64,000 bases of DNA from a virus: IMG/VR virus record IMGVR_UViG_3300047476_002078, positions 291,875-355,874 of that record. The stretch is one strand, 5' to 3'. This document shows positions 8,319-16,720 of the stretch, piece by piece. The notes beneath the pieces were generated by a model. The model was not told the DNA's origin, searched no databases, and was given only the letters and a program-made list of their open reading frames with translations. How positions within the stretch are numbered: the stretch's first letter is position 1; each line of letters begins with the position of its first letter. The translations under genes and the position numbers were made by a program.

Positions 8319-9626
8319 ATGAGAAACAGACTTACAAGATTAAAGAAAGCAGACCCTTTCACACTAGGACGTGAAAAAGAGAATCCACCTGTTGAAAAAT
8401 ATACTAACGGGGACCCTGATTCATGGGCTGAGACTCCTTACGACAAAAAACATTGGGAAGACGATAAGCGTGAAGAAACTAACCACGCTGCCGAATCAGA
8501 CCACAATTTCGGTGCTTCTGTAAAAGCTTCTGTAAAAGTTGCTCGTGAACTTCGTGAAAAAGCACTTAAATGCGTTCACATTGCTTCTGCTCTTTTCCCT
8601 ACAGCTTCAGAAGAAACTCTTGAAGCTCAAGGATTTGACCTTATGGAACTTTCTGATCGTTCAATCGAAGCAACACTTAAACGTATTGCTGAAATGGAAG
8701 AAATGAAAGAAGACGAAGCTCAAGAAGAAGAACAAGAAGAAGTAATGAAAGAAGCTCGTTCTCTTCTCGCAAAAGTTCGTTCTTTAATTGCTGAAGCTGA
8801 AGAAGGAGAAAAAGAAGAAGCTCTTGAAGAAGATGAAGCTTGTGAAGACGAAGAAGAAATGAATCAAGCTGAAAAAGCTGCATCTGTTCTTGTTAAAAAA
8901 GCTTCGGCTCTTGTAGCTGCCGCTGAGTATGAAGAAGAAATTGGTGCTGAAGAAGAAGCTGAAGCTAAAAAAGAAGAAGCAAAGCAAATCCTTGCTAAGG
9001 CTAAAAAAATTCTTGCAGGAGAGCTTCCACCAGCACTTAAAGAAAATGCAGAAAAGATGAAAAAACTTCATGAAGAAGGTGCAGAAGTTGATAATTCTAA
9101 ACTTAATACTGAAGGTCTTGAAGAAGCAGAAATGAGTCTTGAGGAAAAGAAAGAAGCTGCCCTTCGCCACTTAGCCGCTGCTAAAAAGCTTATGGCTGAA
9201 GTTGGAGTTGAAGATAAAGAAGAAGCTCACGAAGAAGAAGCACAATCTGAAGCTATGGAAGAAGAAGTAGAATCTGAAGAAGAAGCTATGGAAGAAGAAG
9301 TAGAATCTGAAGAAGAAGCTATGGAAGACGAAGAAGAACTTTCTATGGAAGAAGTTGACATGATTCCGTCTGAAAAAGACGAAGCTCTTGAAGACCTTTT
9401 CATGTCTCCTGATATGAAAGATGCTAAAGAAGCTTATGAAGACGCTTTCGGTGGGGAAGCTCACGAAGAGAAAGAAGAAAAACAAGCTTCTAAAACAGCT
9501 TCAAAGGCTCCTAAAAAAGGTGCTAAAACTCTGAAAGGTGGATTAAAAATTAGCTCTGTAAATAGTGCTGAAGATTTATCTAACTTGTGGGACTGCCCAC
9601 CAGATGTTTCTCACCTATTTAAGTAA
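8319..9626 (+). CDS. Acidic prohead scaffold / core protein
   Basis: 435 residues with strong GGAGGA upstream of the ATG. The composition is dominated by Glu, Ala and Lys in long helical runs (residues ~65-400), typical of phage scaffolding or core proteins that are degraded by the prohead protease. A near-perfect 33-bp repeat makes two MEEEVESEEEA units. The C-terminus is less charged, ending in DLSNLWDCPPDVSHLFK, and could be the capsid-binding end. It sits between the candidate protease and the decoration and capsid genes. The assignment is from composition and order, since such proteins rarely show sequence identity. Confidence 0.65.
   Translation: MRNRLTRLKKADPFTLGREKENPPVEKYTNGDPDSWAETPYDKKHWEDDKREETNHAAESDHNFGASVKASVKVARELREKALKCVHIASALFPTASEETLEAQGFDLMELSDRSIEATLKRIAEMEEMKEDEAQEEEQEEVMKEARSLLAKVRSLIAEAEEGEKEEALEEDEACEDEEEMNQAEKAASVLVKKASALVAAAEYEEEIGAEEEAEAKKEEAKQILAKAKKILAGELPPALKENAEKMKKLHEEGAEVDNSKLNTEGLEEAEMSLEEKKEAALRHLAAAKKLMAEVGVEDKEEAHEEEAQSEAMEEEVESEEEAMEEEVESEEEAMEDEEELSMEEVDMIPSEKDEALEDLFMSPDMKDAKEAYEDAFGGEAHEEKEEKQASKTASKAPKKGAKTLKGGLKISSVNSAEDLSNLWDCPPDVSHLFK
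9249..9338 (+). repeat. 33-bp tandem repeat in the scaffold gene
   Basis: Two exact 33-bp copies (9249-9281 and 9282-9314) are followed by a degenerate partial third copy (9315-9338). Each encodes E-A-M-E-E-E-V-E-S-E-E. The identity at DNA level indicates recent in-frame duplication. Confidence 0.85.
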
Positions 9627-9651
9627 TTGATCTGATAAAGGGAGATAGCAG

Positions 9652-10182
9652 ATGCTAACATTATTGTACGTCGGTCATAGAGTAAGTTTAGGAAAGTTGA
9701 ATAACGCTGCTTTTACTAAAAGTAATGCAAGCGGAAATTTACAACTTGCCAACAACACTACTCTTCTCCCTTACAGAGACATTGCAGGAGTTCTAGGCGG
9801 TTCTGTGGCGGCAGCGGTTGGGTCAGATATTATCGGACCTGCGGGTGCTGCCGCATCCAACGATGCTGTCGTTGGTATTTTTATGAACAACGCTGCGGGA
9901 AATCCTTTTGAAAACTCTCCAGCCGCCGCTTCAGGAATTTGTCCTTATGTAAGCGGTATGGGTGTTTATGAAGTGGATATTTTTGAAACCTGTGATGTGA
10001 GTGGTAATCCAATAGCTTTGCCACAAGTAGGGGATAAACTTTATAGCTCACAAAATGGATTGTTGACGACCGCCGCTGGATTAGCAGGAGGAACGGTTCC
10101 AAATGGTGCAACACTAATTGGGATTGTAACAAGTGCTCCAACAGGTTCCAACATGATTATGAAATTTGAATTACGTATTTAA
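9652..10182 (+). CDS. Capsid decoration-like protein 1
   Basis: 176 residues with AGGGAG upstream. The composition is rich in Ala, Gly, Asn and Val with short beta strands. The middle reads VGSDIIGPAGAAASNDAVVGIF and the C-terminus LIGIVTSAPTGSNMIMKFELRI. The pattern of G-x-x-x-A-x-V-G-I followed by a final beta strand is shared with the next gene product, suggesting the two are distant relatives. Such small beta proteins ahead of a capsid gene are commonly head decoration or cement proteins. The call is inferred from position and fold-like features. Confidence 0.5.
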   Translation: MLTLLYVGHRVSLGKLNNAAFTKSNASGNLQLANNTTLLPYRDIAGVLGGSVAAAVGSDIIGPAGAAASNDAVVGIFMNNAAGNPFENSPAAASGICPYVSGMGVYEVDIFETCDVSGNPIALPQVGDKLYSSQNGLLTTAAGLAGGTVPNGATLIGIVTSAPTGSNMIMKFELRI

Positions 10183-10238
10183 TTTTTTAACAATAACAGA
10201 CTAATAAATTTTTAATTACAGTCTAGGAGGATTTAACA

Positions 10239-10688
10239 ATGGCTTTTGAACTTTTACACGCAGTAAAGCGTCCCACAGTTCTAAAACTTGGCTCTGGTGT
10301 TGACAAGACTCTTGTCGAAGCAGGGAAAGTGGCGGCTGTGAACACGTCAGGAGAATTAGTTATCGGTGCAGACAATGAAGCTGCTCCAGTAGGTATTTTC
10401 CAAGTACAGGGATACGTCCCATCTTATCAATCTACAGGATTACTTGATTCGCAAATCAACGGAGCCGTTGGTTCCGCTGGCGGTGGAGTAACTGTATCAC
10501 TTATCGCAGGTGCAGGTGCAGTTTTTAAAACTGACCAGTTCGTGTCACTTAGTTCAGCGGCTATCGGCTCTGAGCTTGTTTGTGGTGCAGGCGGTAAGTT
10601 AAAAGTTAAGGGAGTTTCTACAGCACCAGTTGTAGGGCTACTTATTGGTAAAGATGGCGATTTAGCAATCGTACAAATGAGACTTTAA
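10239..10688 (+). CDS. Capsid decoration-like protein 2
   Basis: 149 residues with a perfect AGGAGG upstream, so high expression is expected. It is a beta-rich protein without cysteine clusters. The sequence runs through AAPVGIFQVQGYVP, a Gly-rich centre and a final VGLLIGKDGDLAIVQMRL strand, resembling bacteriophage decoration proteins of the gpD or parallel small-beta-barrel type. It lies directly ahead of the capsid gene. The strong ribosome site matches a protein needed in hundreds of copies. The exact family is not recognised. Confidence 0.55.
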   Translation: MAFELLHAVKRPTVLKLGSGVDKTLVEAGKVAAVNTSGELVIGADNEAAPVGIFQVQGYVPSYQSTGLLDSQINGAVGSAGGGVTVSLIAGAGAVFKTDQFVSLSSAAIGSELVCGAGGKLKVKGVSTAPVVGLLIGKDGDLAIVQMRL

Positions 10689-10716
10689 TTTTTTAACAAT
10701 TATTAAGTAGGTGCTA

Positions 10717-10733
10717 GTGGACGAAAATTCCAC
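10717..10733 (+). promoter_or_regulatory. Small hairpin in the capsid gene leader
   Basis: GTGGA and TCCAC form a 5-bp stem with a CGAAAAT loop, about 16 bases before the AAGGAG of the capsid gene. It has no T-tract, so it is not a terminator. It could protect or set the 5' end of capsid mRNA. Confidence 0.3.
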
Positions 10734-10762
10734 GAACGGTACTGAAAAAGGAGTTTTTAACA

Positions 10763-11632
10763 ATGAAACCAGCAGATAACGCAACAAAACAAAAAGTAAT
10801 CAGCGAACTGATTAAAACCGCCGCAGGCAGAGCAAAATTAGCTGCCTCTATGGTTCAACCTCTTCGCTTCCGTCGTGATTACACTTCAATTGGACGTAAA
10901 ACATTCCTAGTTGAAGCTTTACCAGATGGAGCACTTCCAATCTACGATAAAGACCCAAAGGCTACTGCCTACATTATCGGTGAAGAAGGTGAAAACATTC
11001 TTGCTATCCAAAAGCCTAAGCGTGTTATTTTCCCTCTTTTCGAGATTGCTTCTAACCCAGAAATTCCTCTAACGCAGATCAAAGAGCGTCGCTTCGACCT
11101 AATCGAACGTGCTCAAGACCTTGCTAAAGCTGAAATTCAAGCTGAAGAAGATGGTCGTGTATTTGAAATCATGAACGCAATCGCAGGTGCGGCTACTGAC
11201 GATGGTATCACTAACCCTGATATTCCAGTTGTAGCTCCTCTAACTGCTTCTGTTATGGCTGACTCTTTTGCAGACGTTGAGCGTCACGATCTTCGTGTTG
11301 CTAAAATTTTCGCAAACGCTAAAGACTATACAGATATTCGTAAATGGGGTCGCGACGTTCTCGACATCGAAACTCAGCAAACATTACTTAAAACAGGTCT
11401 TCTTGCATACCTTTGGGGTGCTCAAATTCTTGTTTCTCGTCGTGTTCCAGTAAACTACGTTTATACTTGCTGTGAAGCAGAAATGTTTGGACGTATTCCT
11501 GTAAGAACTGAACTTACTGTTCTTTCTGCGGATGATCCGAAAGCAAGAACTATCGGTTTCTCAATCTTTGAAAATATCGGAATTGGTGCTCATAACCCTG
11601 CCGGTCTTTCAAGACTTGTTCTTACTCGATAA
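10763..11632 (+). CDS. Major capsid protein, HK97 fold
   Basis: 289 residues, with AAGGAG upstream. The early segment RRDYTSIGRKTFLVEALPDG and the mid segment with AEIQAEEDGRVFEIMNA fit the N-arm/E-loop and spine-helix order of HK97-type capsid proteins in large phages. The codons are noticeably richer in optimal-looking C-ending choices than the neighbours, as expected for the most abundant product. It has its own leader hairpin and is followed at once by a strong terminator. The order of protease, scaffold, decoration proteins and capsid is canonical. A short capsid of 289 residues implies little or no removed propeptide. Confidence 0.75.
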   Translation: MKPADNATKQKVISELIKTAAGRAKLAASMVQPLRFRRDYTSIGRKTFLVEALPDGALPIYDKDPKATAYIIGEEGENILAIQKPKRVIFPLFEIASNPEIPLTQIKERRFDLIERAQDLAKAEIQAEEDGRVFEIMNAIAGAATDDGITNPDIPVVAPLTASVMADSFADVERHDLRVAKIFANAKDYTDIRKWGRDVLDIETQQTLLKTGLLAYLWGAQILVSRRVPVNYVYTCCEAEMFGRIPVRTELTVLSADDPKARTIGFSIFENIGIGAHNPAGLSRLVLTR

Positions 11633-11656
11633 TCAATTTTTTTGTGAATCTAGTGA

Positions 11657-11689
11657 AGGGCGACCAGAAATGGTCGCCCTTTTTATTTT
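11657..11689 (+). terminator. Rho-independent terminator after the capsid gene
   Basis: GGGCGACC (11658-11665) pairs perfectly with GGTCGCCC (11672-11679) around an AGAAAT loop and is followed by TTTTTATTTT. On the opposite strand there is no U-tract, so it works mainly on the + strand. The T-tract contains the last codons of the - strand nuclease gene. Confidence 0.9.
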
Positions 11690-13515
11690 GTGATTTTAAA
11701 TTTCCAATTTCCAGAATTCCATATTGAATAAATTCCTTTAGACGATAGAATTTGATCTGCGGTTAAATTGCTATTAAATGATTCTGGAAAAAATGATTTA
11801 ATTTTATGTTTTTGAAATGCTTCTCTTGACCAACGTCTGCGAAAATTTGTGTAGAATAATCTCGGTCCTGTATCTTCTACTAACTCAAATCCGTTTTTAA
11901 AATACACTGTGTTTTCTGCTACTGGAGATAAGTCTCTATCGCAGTATGAAATTATTGTATGCCATTTAAGAGTCTTCATAGCGTGTTTTAAGAGCCTTGA
12001 AAAACCTCCTCTAACCGATGTTCCTAGTCGAGAAGAGAATCTACTGATCTCTAACCCTTCTGGATGATTACGAAAACTCATTGCACATTGTATTTCATCT
12101 TTTTCATCTACCAAAGCAAATTGAGCTATTGCTTGAGCCTTACCATAAACATGTGTTTCATCAAAAAACTTAGAACAATCTATTTCTTTTATTTTTAGTG
12201 ATCTAGCATTTTTCTTATCTAATATTCCTAGCTCTGACTTAATAACTGATTGTATTTTTAAAAGACTCCAATCTTCCCAAAGATGAATTAACCTTATCCC
12301 TTCTTTGGTTGCGGATTGTGTCTTATTTAAGTGATAATTTTTTTCAACGGGTTTACCCCATTGTAAAGAGTGGGTGCTGTGGTGATATAGGCTATCAATT
12401 TCAAAAGCTAATTTTTTACTTTCAATATAAATATCTATCTCAAACCATTTACCTGTTGATGTGTTTTTAATAACGTCTTTAGTATTACACTGAACATTGA
12501 ATCCGAGAGACTCTATATATGAAGCTAATGCTATTTCAAGTTGTCCTCTTTTATTACCTACAAGCGGAAAGCATTTTCGACACCGTGGGGTCAAATAAAG
12601 GTCATCATAAAATTCTAACCCACAATCTAAATGTTTTATTTTGTATTGTTTATATCCCTTAGTAAAACCGTCTTTGGTAAAGATTCCTTTGTATTCATCG
12701 AGTAGAGCATAATTAAAAAAATCAAGAGTTTTTAATACCTCTGCATATTTTTTATCAGTGATGGTAGCGACTCTTTTTTGTATAACTTCTTGATTTGAAA
12801 GAGGTGATTCACTTCCATACCGAACTTTATTAGTATTTTGAATTTTTGAACGAACTATATTTGAAGATGCTGCGTGAGCAGTTCCATATCTTTCAATATT
12901 TGTGTTTAATATTTTCTGTTTTACTTCAGGGTCTTGTTGAGCAAAATTAAAACCATAGCGACATAGGTTTGTCTCTTTTCTTTTTACAAGAGCCTCTTCA
13001 GATGTAGCAGAAACACTTTGAGAAATTTTAACTCTTGAATCTACGAATTGAGCGACATTATCGACACAGTATTTTTCTTTTACTGTTATCTGAGTAGCTT
13101 TTTTAATTTCATCTGATTGTTGAGCGTACTCAACTCCATACAATTTCTTTGTAGTAGATCGCATTTTTTCGATTGCTAACTTTCTATTTTCTGATTCTTT
13201 GCGTAGCTCTAGGTTAAAAAGATTAAATCTTTCTTTTATAGTATTAGGCTTGATACCAAGTTTAGAAGAAAGAGATTCAATACTTTCACCTGACTTATAA
13301 TCATTATGGATATTTTCCCAGTATTCTTTATCATTTTTTGGGACAAGAGGTTTAAAAGAATTTCGAGGAAAGTAGTGGCTTTCAGAACTAAATCCTAAAG
13401 AACGCATACGGGAGTTAAAGGTTGCTTTTTTGTAACCTAATACAATCATAGCTTCTTCTTTGGAAATCTTTCCATGTGCATAATTAAGTAAGATTTGTGT
13501 TTCTTCAGGAGACAT
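11683..13515 (-). CDS. Homing-type endonuclease, Vsr/EDxHD-like, with C-terminal acyltransferase-like domain
   Basis: 610 residues. The ATG at 13515 is used because AAAGGAGG lies five bases upstream; a TTG one codon earlier is too close. Residues 1-100 hold helix-turn-helix-like segments. Residues 120-245 contain three or four copies of a short DNA-binding repeat of the form TN-x-x-RYG-x-x-x-A/P. Residues 325-385 carry a PD-(D/E)XK/Vsr-like core: E328, E360, D362, E373, H379, H380. The region from ~445 to ~570 resembles the GNAT-like domain that often ends phage homing endonucleases. It is the last gene of a four-gene overlapping - strand operon inserted in the + strand head module. Confidence 0.65.
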   Translation of the reverse strand: MSPEETQILLNYAHGKISKEEAMIVLGYKKATFNSRMRSLGFSSESHYFPRNSFKPLVPKNDKEYWENIHNDYKSGESIESLSSKLGIKPNTIKERFNLFNLELRKESENRKLAIEKMRSTTKKLYGVEYAQQSDEIKKATQITVKEKYCVDNVAQFVDSRVKISQSVSATSEEALVKRKETNLCRYGFNFAQQDPEVKQKILNTNIERYGTAHAASSNIVRSKIQNTNKVRYGSESPLSNQEVIQKRVATITDKKYAEVLKTLDFFNYALLDEYKGIFTKDGFTKGYKQYKIKHLDCGLEFYDDLYLTPRCRKCFPLVGNKRGQLEIALASYIESLGFNVQCNTKDVIKNTSTGKWFEIDIYIESKKLAFEIDSLYHHSTHSLQWGKPVEKNYHLNKTQSATKEGIRLIHLWEDWSLLKIQSVIKSELGILDKKNARSLKIKEIDCSKFFDETHVYGKAQAIAQFALVDEKDEIQCAMSFRNHPEGLEISRFSSRLGTSVRGGFSRLLKHAMKTLKWHTIISYCDRDLSPVAENTVYFKNGFELVEDTGPRLFYTNFRRRWSREAFQKHKIKSFFPESFNSNLTADQILSSKGIYSIWNSGNWKFKITK

Positions 13516-13996
13516 CAAGTCCTCCTTTAAGCTTTAGTAGAACCTCTTCAACAGTTAAATTTGGGTAATATTTTTCTTGAACGTATTTAAGCTTTTTAAT
13601 ATTTATATTTGTGGGCTTATTCTTATAGTATGAATCATTTCTAAGTTGAGAAGACATACAACCACAGCTTTTAGTTGTTCCTTTAATAAGATACTGGCTC
13701 CTTACATCAACTACATTTCCGCAAAAACATAAGCACGTCCAATAACCTCTACGAGATATTTTTTGTGTAGTTAAAAAACCAAATTTTTGATTCTCTTGAA
13801 TTTTTCTTCGACCAGATAAAACTTTTTTTCTTAAACATCCGCAAGATTTTGTATTTTTTAACAAATATGTATTTTTTTCACAGATAGTTCCACAGTCACA
13901 CATAACAAGCCAGTTACGGTTTTTCTTATCGTTTTCTAATTGGTCTATCACGACCATTGATCCAAACCTTTCTCCGATTAAACTTTTTCTTTTCAT
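13505..13996 (-). CDS. Duplicated zinc-ribbon DNA-binding protein
   Basis: 163 residues containing two copies of a phage zinc-binding module of the form G-x-x-F-G ... W-x-C-x-C-G ... L-x-x-x-T-K-S-C-G-C. Copy 1 uses C33, C35, C52, C54; copy 2 uses C88, C90 or C92, C111, C113. This module usually precedes AP2 or HNH domains in phage mobile endonucleases. Here no nuclease domain follows, only a short helical tail (NLTVEEVLLKLKGG). It may be a specificity subunit or a remnant of a truncated endonuclease. It overlaps the upstream gene as ATGA and the downstream gene by 11 bases. Confidence 0.6.
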   Translation of the reverse strand: MKRKSLIGERFGSMVVIDQLENDKKNRNWLVMCDCGTICEKNTYLLKNTKSCGCLRKKVLSGRRKIQENQKFGFLTTQKISRRGYWTCLCFCGNVVDVRSQYLIKGTTKSCGCMSSQLRNDSYYKNKPTNINIKKLKYVQEKYYPNLTVEEVLLKLKGGLDVS

Positions 13997-14817
13997 GATC
14001 TTTTAGGATAAGGTAAAGGTGTATAATTTTTAAGGCTGTTTAATTTTAAAGACTCTTTTTTATTAGAGCCTAAAACAAGAATGTATTTTCCTTTAGGTGA
14101 GATTTGTATTTTTTCAGATTCTTTTACGATAGAATTAATCCAATTTTTCCATGCTTTATTTACATCTTGTGGTATTTTAGAAAGGTCTTTAAAACCGTTT
14201 TCTTTTATCCAACTCGGTTCTATTTTGACATTATTCTCTTTCGCCCATTTTTTTAAAGTGGATGTTCGATAAAGAGACTGCTTTGAAAAAGGAGCACCTT
14301 TTTTAAATTTAGGATGAGTCAACATGTTTTTTGTTCCAAAATTACATCCTAGATAATCAAAATTGCAAGCTTGGTATATTGTTCCTATTTCATTGGCGGA
14401 AGAATCAGCATAAGCTACGAAAGCTCTTTTAGGTGTGGTTTTAACCATTTCTTTACATGAGAACATGATTAACCTGCTTCCGAGATTTTTTGGAGTCCAT
14501 GAAGCACAAGCACCCCGCTGAATTAAGGCTTCATATTTTTTGGTATCTTTCCCCAAAACATTTGAATATGAGCTAGGTTCATTTATTAAAACCACTCCGC
14601 CGAGTAAATTGTTATACCTTGCTGTAAAAACCCATTTAGGTTTTGTTCCTATATTTCCTAACCATTCATAAGTTTTTATAAAATCTATAATTTCTGAATT
14701 TAATATTTCTTGCTTCAAAGAAAAGTCCGAAGCTTTTAAATTACTAGAGTCAAAATTTAGATTAACTAAATCAGCTTCTAACCTTTGCTCTCGGATAATT
14801 CTTTGATGGCATTTCAT
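13993..14817 (-). CDS. GNAT / Mom-like protein in the homing cassette
   Basis: 274 residues. Segments FIKTYEWLGNIGTKPKWVFTARY, GGVVLINEPS, CASWTPKNLGSRLIMFSC and GTIYQACNFDYLG recall the acetyltransferase-fold proteins related to phage Mu Mom that occur beside or inside phage homing endonucleases. Whether it modifies DNA bases or serves in target recognition cannot be told from sequence. Its start and stop overlap both neighbours by four bases, so it is co-translated with the LAGLIDADG protein upstream. The family name is given from memory of similar phage proteins. Confidence 0.45.
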   Translation of the reverse strand: MKCHQRIIREQRLEADLVNLNFDSSNLKASDFSLKQEILNSEIIDFIKTYEWLGNIGTKPKWVFTARYNNLLGGVVLINEPSSYSNVLGKDTKKYEALIQRGACASWTPKNLGSRLIMFSCKEMVKTTPKRAFVAYADSSANEIGTIYQACNFDYLGCNFGTKNMLTHPKFKKGAPFSKQSLYRTSTLKKWAKENNVKIEPSWIKENGFKDLSKIPQDVNKAWKNWINSIVKESEKIQISPKGKYILVLGSNKKESLKLNSLKNYTPLPYPKRS

Positions 14818-15716
14818 AGTAATTTATATTTTAATGTTGGTATTATGTTTGGTTCAAGTATTTTACTAAGAATTAAGGCATTTATTCCTTGAAAATATAT
14901 TCTTTTATTTCGAGTATAAGATTCAATTTTCCACCGACTTTTGAACCACTTTATACAATTGTTTATATCTTCTTCAGAAAAACAATCTGTGCTTATTCCC
15001 AATAAATTTTCATTCTTGAAACCATCATCTTGAAACCAAAAAGCTAAACCTCTGTCATCAAGACTATTAAGAACTTCTTCTGATACTATTTTTAATTTGT
15101 TTTTATAAAAAAGGCTGTGAATGTCATTGAATATAGGATTTGTTTCTGTTCTAAAAGAAACACTTTGGTAGTTTTTGTTAGTTCTTTTGTCAAATCTTTC
15201 AAAAATTTTAGGAGGTTGTTGGACAAAGTTTTTAAGAATATTATATTTTAATTCCACATAGTCTTTTTGTTTTAAACCATGCTCTATTTTTAATCTACCT
15301 TTGTTTCTATGCAATTCAATACTAGCATCACCCAACAAAGACCCTTTTATAAGCTGTTCCTGAATAGGGCTAATCCAATTAAGTAGTTCATTTTTTGAGT
15401 CTGAGATAACATCGCTTACTATTCGGAATCTAACTAAAGCTTTTTTTATAGCGTCAACATTGGTGTTTTTATTTGAAGCTATCTCTTCAATAGATTTATT
15501 GTTTTCTAAAAATTCTTTTATCAGATAATGTTTTTGGAGAGACACTCCGTCTTGCCTTCTCAGAGTTATTTTTTCTTTTTTAAATATTTGATACAAAGTT
15601 GAAGTCGAAAGACCTACCTTGGAGGCTATTTCAGATACGGGAACGCCTTCAGAATACATTTTGATTATGGTTTCAAACATATTGAATTTACTAACATTAC
15701 TATATTTTTGTGTCAA
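14814..15716 (-). CDS. LAGLIDADG homing endonuclease with N-terminal helix-turn-helix
   Basis: 300 residues from a TTG at 15716; an ATG at 15680 is an alternative and neither has a good Shine-Dalgarno. Residues 22-50 (EIASKVGLSTSTLYQIF) and 75-100 are resolvase-like helix-turn-helix motifs. The nuclease core has LAGLIDADG motif 1 at residues 122-131 (LIKGSLLGDA, D130) and motif 2 at 222-232 (RGLAFWFQDDG, D230/D231). A monomer with two such motifs can cut DNA alone. It is first gene of the - strand cassette. LAGLIDADG enzymes are much rarer in phages than HNH or GIY-YIG types. Confidence 0.8.
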   Translation of the reverse strand: MTQKYSNVSKFNMFETIIKMYSEGVPVSEIASKVGLSTSTLYQIFKKEKITLRRQDGVSLQKHYLIKEFLENNKSIEEIASNKNTNVDAIKKALVRFRIVSDVISDSKNELLNWISPIQEQLIKGSLLGDASIELHRNKGRLKIEHGLKQKDYVELKYNILKNFVQQPPKIFERFDKRTNKNYQSVSFRTETNPIFNDIHSLFYKNKLKIVSEEVLNSLDDRGLAFWFQDDGFKNENLLGISTDCFSEEDINNCIKWFKSRWKIESYTRNKRIYFQGINALILSKILEPNIIPTLKYKLL

Positions 15717-15723
15717 TTTAATT

Positions 15724-15732
15724 ATTTTAGCA
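15724..15732 (-). promoter_or_regulatory. Possible extended -10 promoter for the homing cassette
   Basis: On the - strand the sequence TGCTAAAAT matches an extended -10 (TGnTATAAT) just upstream of the cassette. No good -35 is seen. Transcription starting here would make the TTG at 15716 nearly leaderless and would favour the ATG at 15680. Confidence 0.3.
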
Positions 15733-15793
15733 ACTATTCACTGAATAAACCTTTATTTTTTCATAATAAGTGAATCTTTTACATAAGGTAATC

Positions 15794-16111
15794 ATGGACG
15801 ATCTGCTTAAAGATTTTCAAGGAGGGGAATGGCGACCAAAGAATTTGGTTCAGCCTGCCTTGGCTAAAGCTTTGTTGTCGGAAATGTCAAAACTGAAAAA
15901 AACAGTAGATGTTTTAGAGAATCAAGACTTGCCGAGTATTAAAAAGATGTTAGCTCGTCTTAATATGTATTTGGCGAAAGCGAATCAAGTTAAGTCGATA
16001 AACCATGTAGATTACTTAGTATTTATTGCAAATGCGTTGATAGATATACAAGAAATTGTTGGATGGTATCAAAGAAATAAACAAATCCTTAAAGGGGGAA
16101 AAAATGGCTAA
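15794..16111 (+). CDS. Small helical virion-region protein
   Basis: 105 residues. The ATG at 15794 has AAGG 6 bases upstream; a GTG at 15770 in frame lacks one. The protein is all-helical with Lys/Leu-rich amphipathic stretches (LAKALLSEMSKLKKTVDVLE) and a second helical hairpin (FIANALIDIQEIVGWYQRNKQI). It is not recognised. It overlaps the next gene by 8 bases. It resumes the + strand structural series after the homing cassette. Confidence 0.6.
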   Translation: MDDLLKDFQGGEWRPKNLVQPALAKALLSEMSKLKKTVDVLENQDLPSIKKMLARLNMYLAKANQVKSINHVDYLVFIANALIDIQEIVGWYQRNKQILKGGKNG

Positions 16112-16382
16112 GGTTTTAACACACACTGGAGAAGTTACAACTGCGAGTGGAGGATTTCAAGTAGGTCCTTTTACATCACCTATTTATCTTGGTTTTCTTG
16201 AAAAAAGAAACGGATTAGGTGGAGGTGTAGCAGTTGGTCAAGCAGGTCAAGATCAGTACCTTGCTTCAGGCAATTCTATTATCGTAGAAGAAACGTCTCA
16301 GTATCTTTTAGCAGTCGCTTCTGGCGGTGCTCTTGATAAGTTCGTTGTTATGGGACTTATTGAAATTTCTGATCCAGAATAA
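16104..16382 (+). CDS. Small beta protein, possible head-associated
   Basis: 92 residues from the ATG at 16104 with AAGGGGG upstream; an upstream GTG at 16056 in the same frame has no ribosome site. Residues are rich in Gly, Val, Ser with likely beta structure (GGFQVGPFTSPIYLGFLEKRNG, LDKFVVMGLIEISDP). The strong ribosome site suggests high expression. A hairpin follows the stop. The protein is not recognised. A head or neck cement role is possible from position. Confidence 0.6.
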   Translation: MAKVLTHTGEVTTASGGFQVGPFTSPIYLGFLEKRNGLGGGVAVGQAGQDQYLASGNSIIVEETSQYLLAVASGGALDKFVVMGLIEISDPE

Positions 16383-16392
16383 ATTTAATTAA

Positions 16393-16421
16393 GGGCGGAG
16401 AAATAAATCTCCGCCCGAATT
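16393..16421 (+). terminator. Hairpin terminator candidate
   Basis: GGGCGGAG (16393-16400) pairs with CTCCGCCC (16409-16416) around an AAATAAAT loop. The stem is GC-rich and stands out in AT-rich sequence, but the tail is only GAATTT, so termination may be partial. Confidence 0.55.
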
Positions 16422-16436
16422 TAAAAGAGATTTAAA

Positions 16437-16673
16437 ATGAATGAATATAAAACATCTGATTTGTACTTCGCTGCTTATCTTCAAACGGCAGGATGTACTT
16501 TAAAAAGAACAGAAAAGACTGGAAACAGAGTATTTTTTATTTTTGAGTATCAGCCTTTACTAGATGATTTAAAGCTTCAATACTTTAATGGAGAGGCAAA
16601 AGTTAAGGCTCAACCTTACGCCGCTTCAATAAAAAATTTGAAGTCTCTCACACATCAAGTAATGTCTGCTTAA
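16437..16673 (+). CDS. DUF5659-like small protein
   Basis: 78 residues. The pattern YKTSDLYFAAYLQTAGC ... K-x-G-x-R-V-F-F-I-F-E ... Y-F-N-G ... Y-x-x-S-I-K-N-L-K-S-L matches, from memory, the small DUF5659 family found in phages and bacteria near virion genes. The predicted fold is alpha/beta. The function is unknown. It starts shortly after a GC-rich hairpin and is the first gene of the next transcription segment. Weak AGAG precedes the ATG. Confidence 0.6.
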   Translation: MNEYKTSDLYFAAYLQTAGCTLKRTEKTGNRVFFIFEYQPLLDDLKLQYFNGEAKVKAQPYAASIKNLKSLTHQVMSA

Positions 16674-16720
16674 TCCACAAATAATTTTCTTTTCTTGAGA
16701 AATTTTATTAAGGAAAGAAA

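Noticed and set aside
8677-9485. Three - strand frames rich in Phe, Leu and Ser opposite the scaffold gene
   Set aside because: They result from GAA-rich codons read in reverse (TTC/CTT). The + strand gene has a strong ribosome site and a typical scaffold composition.
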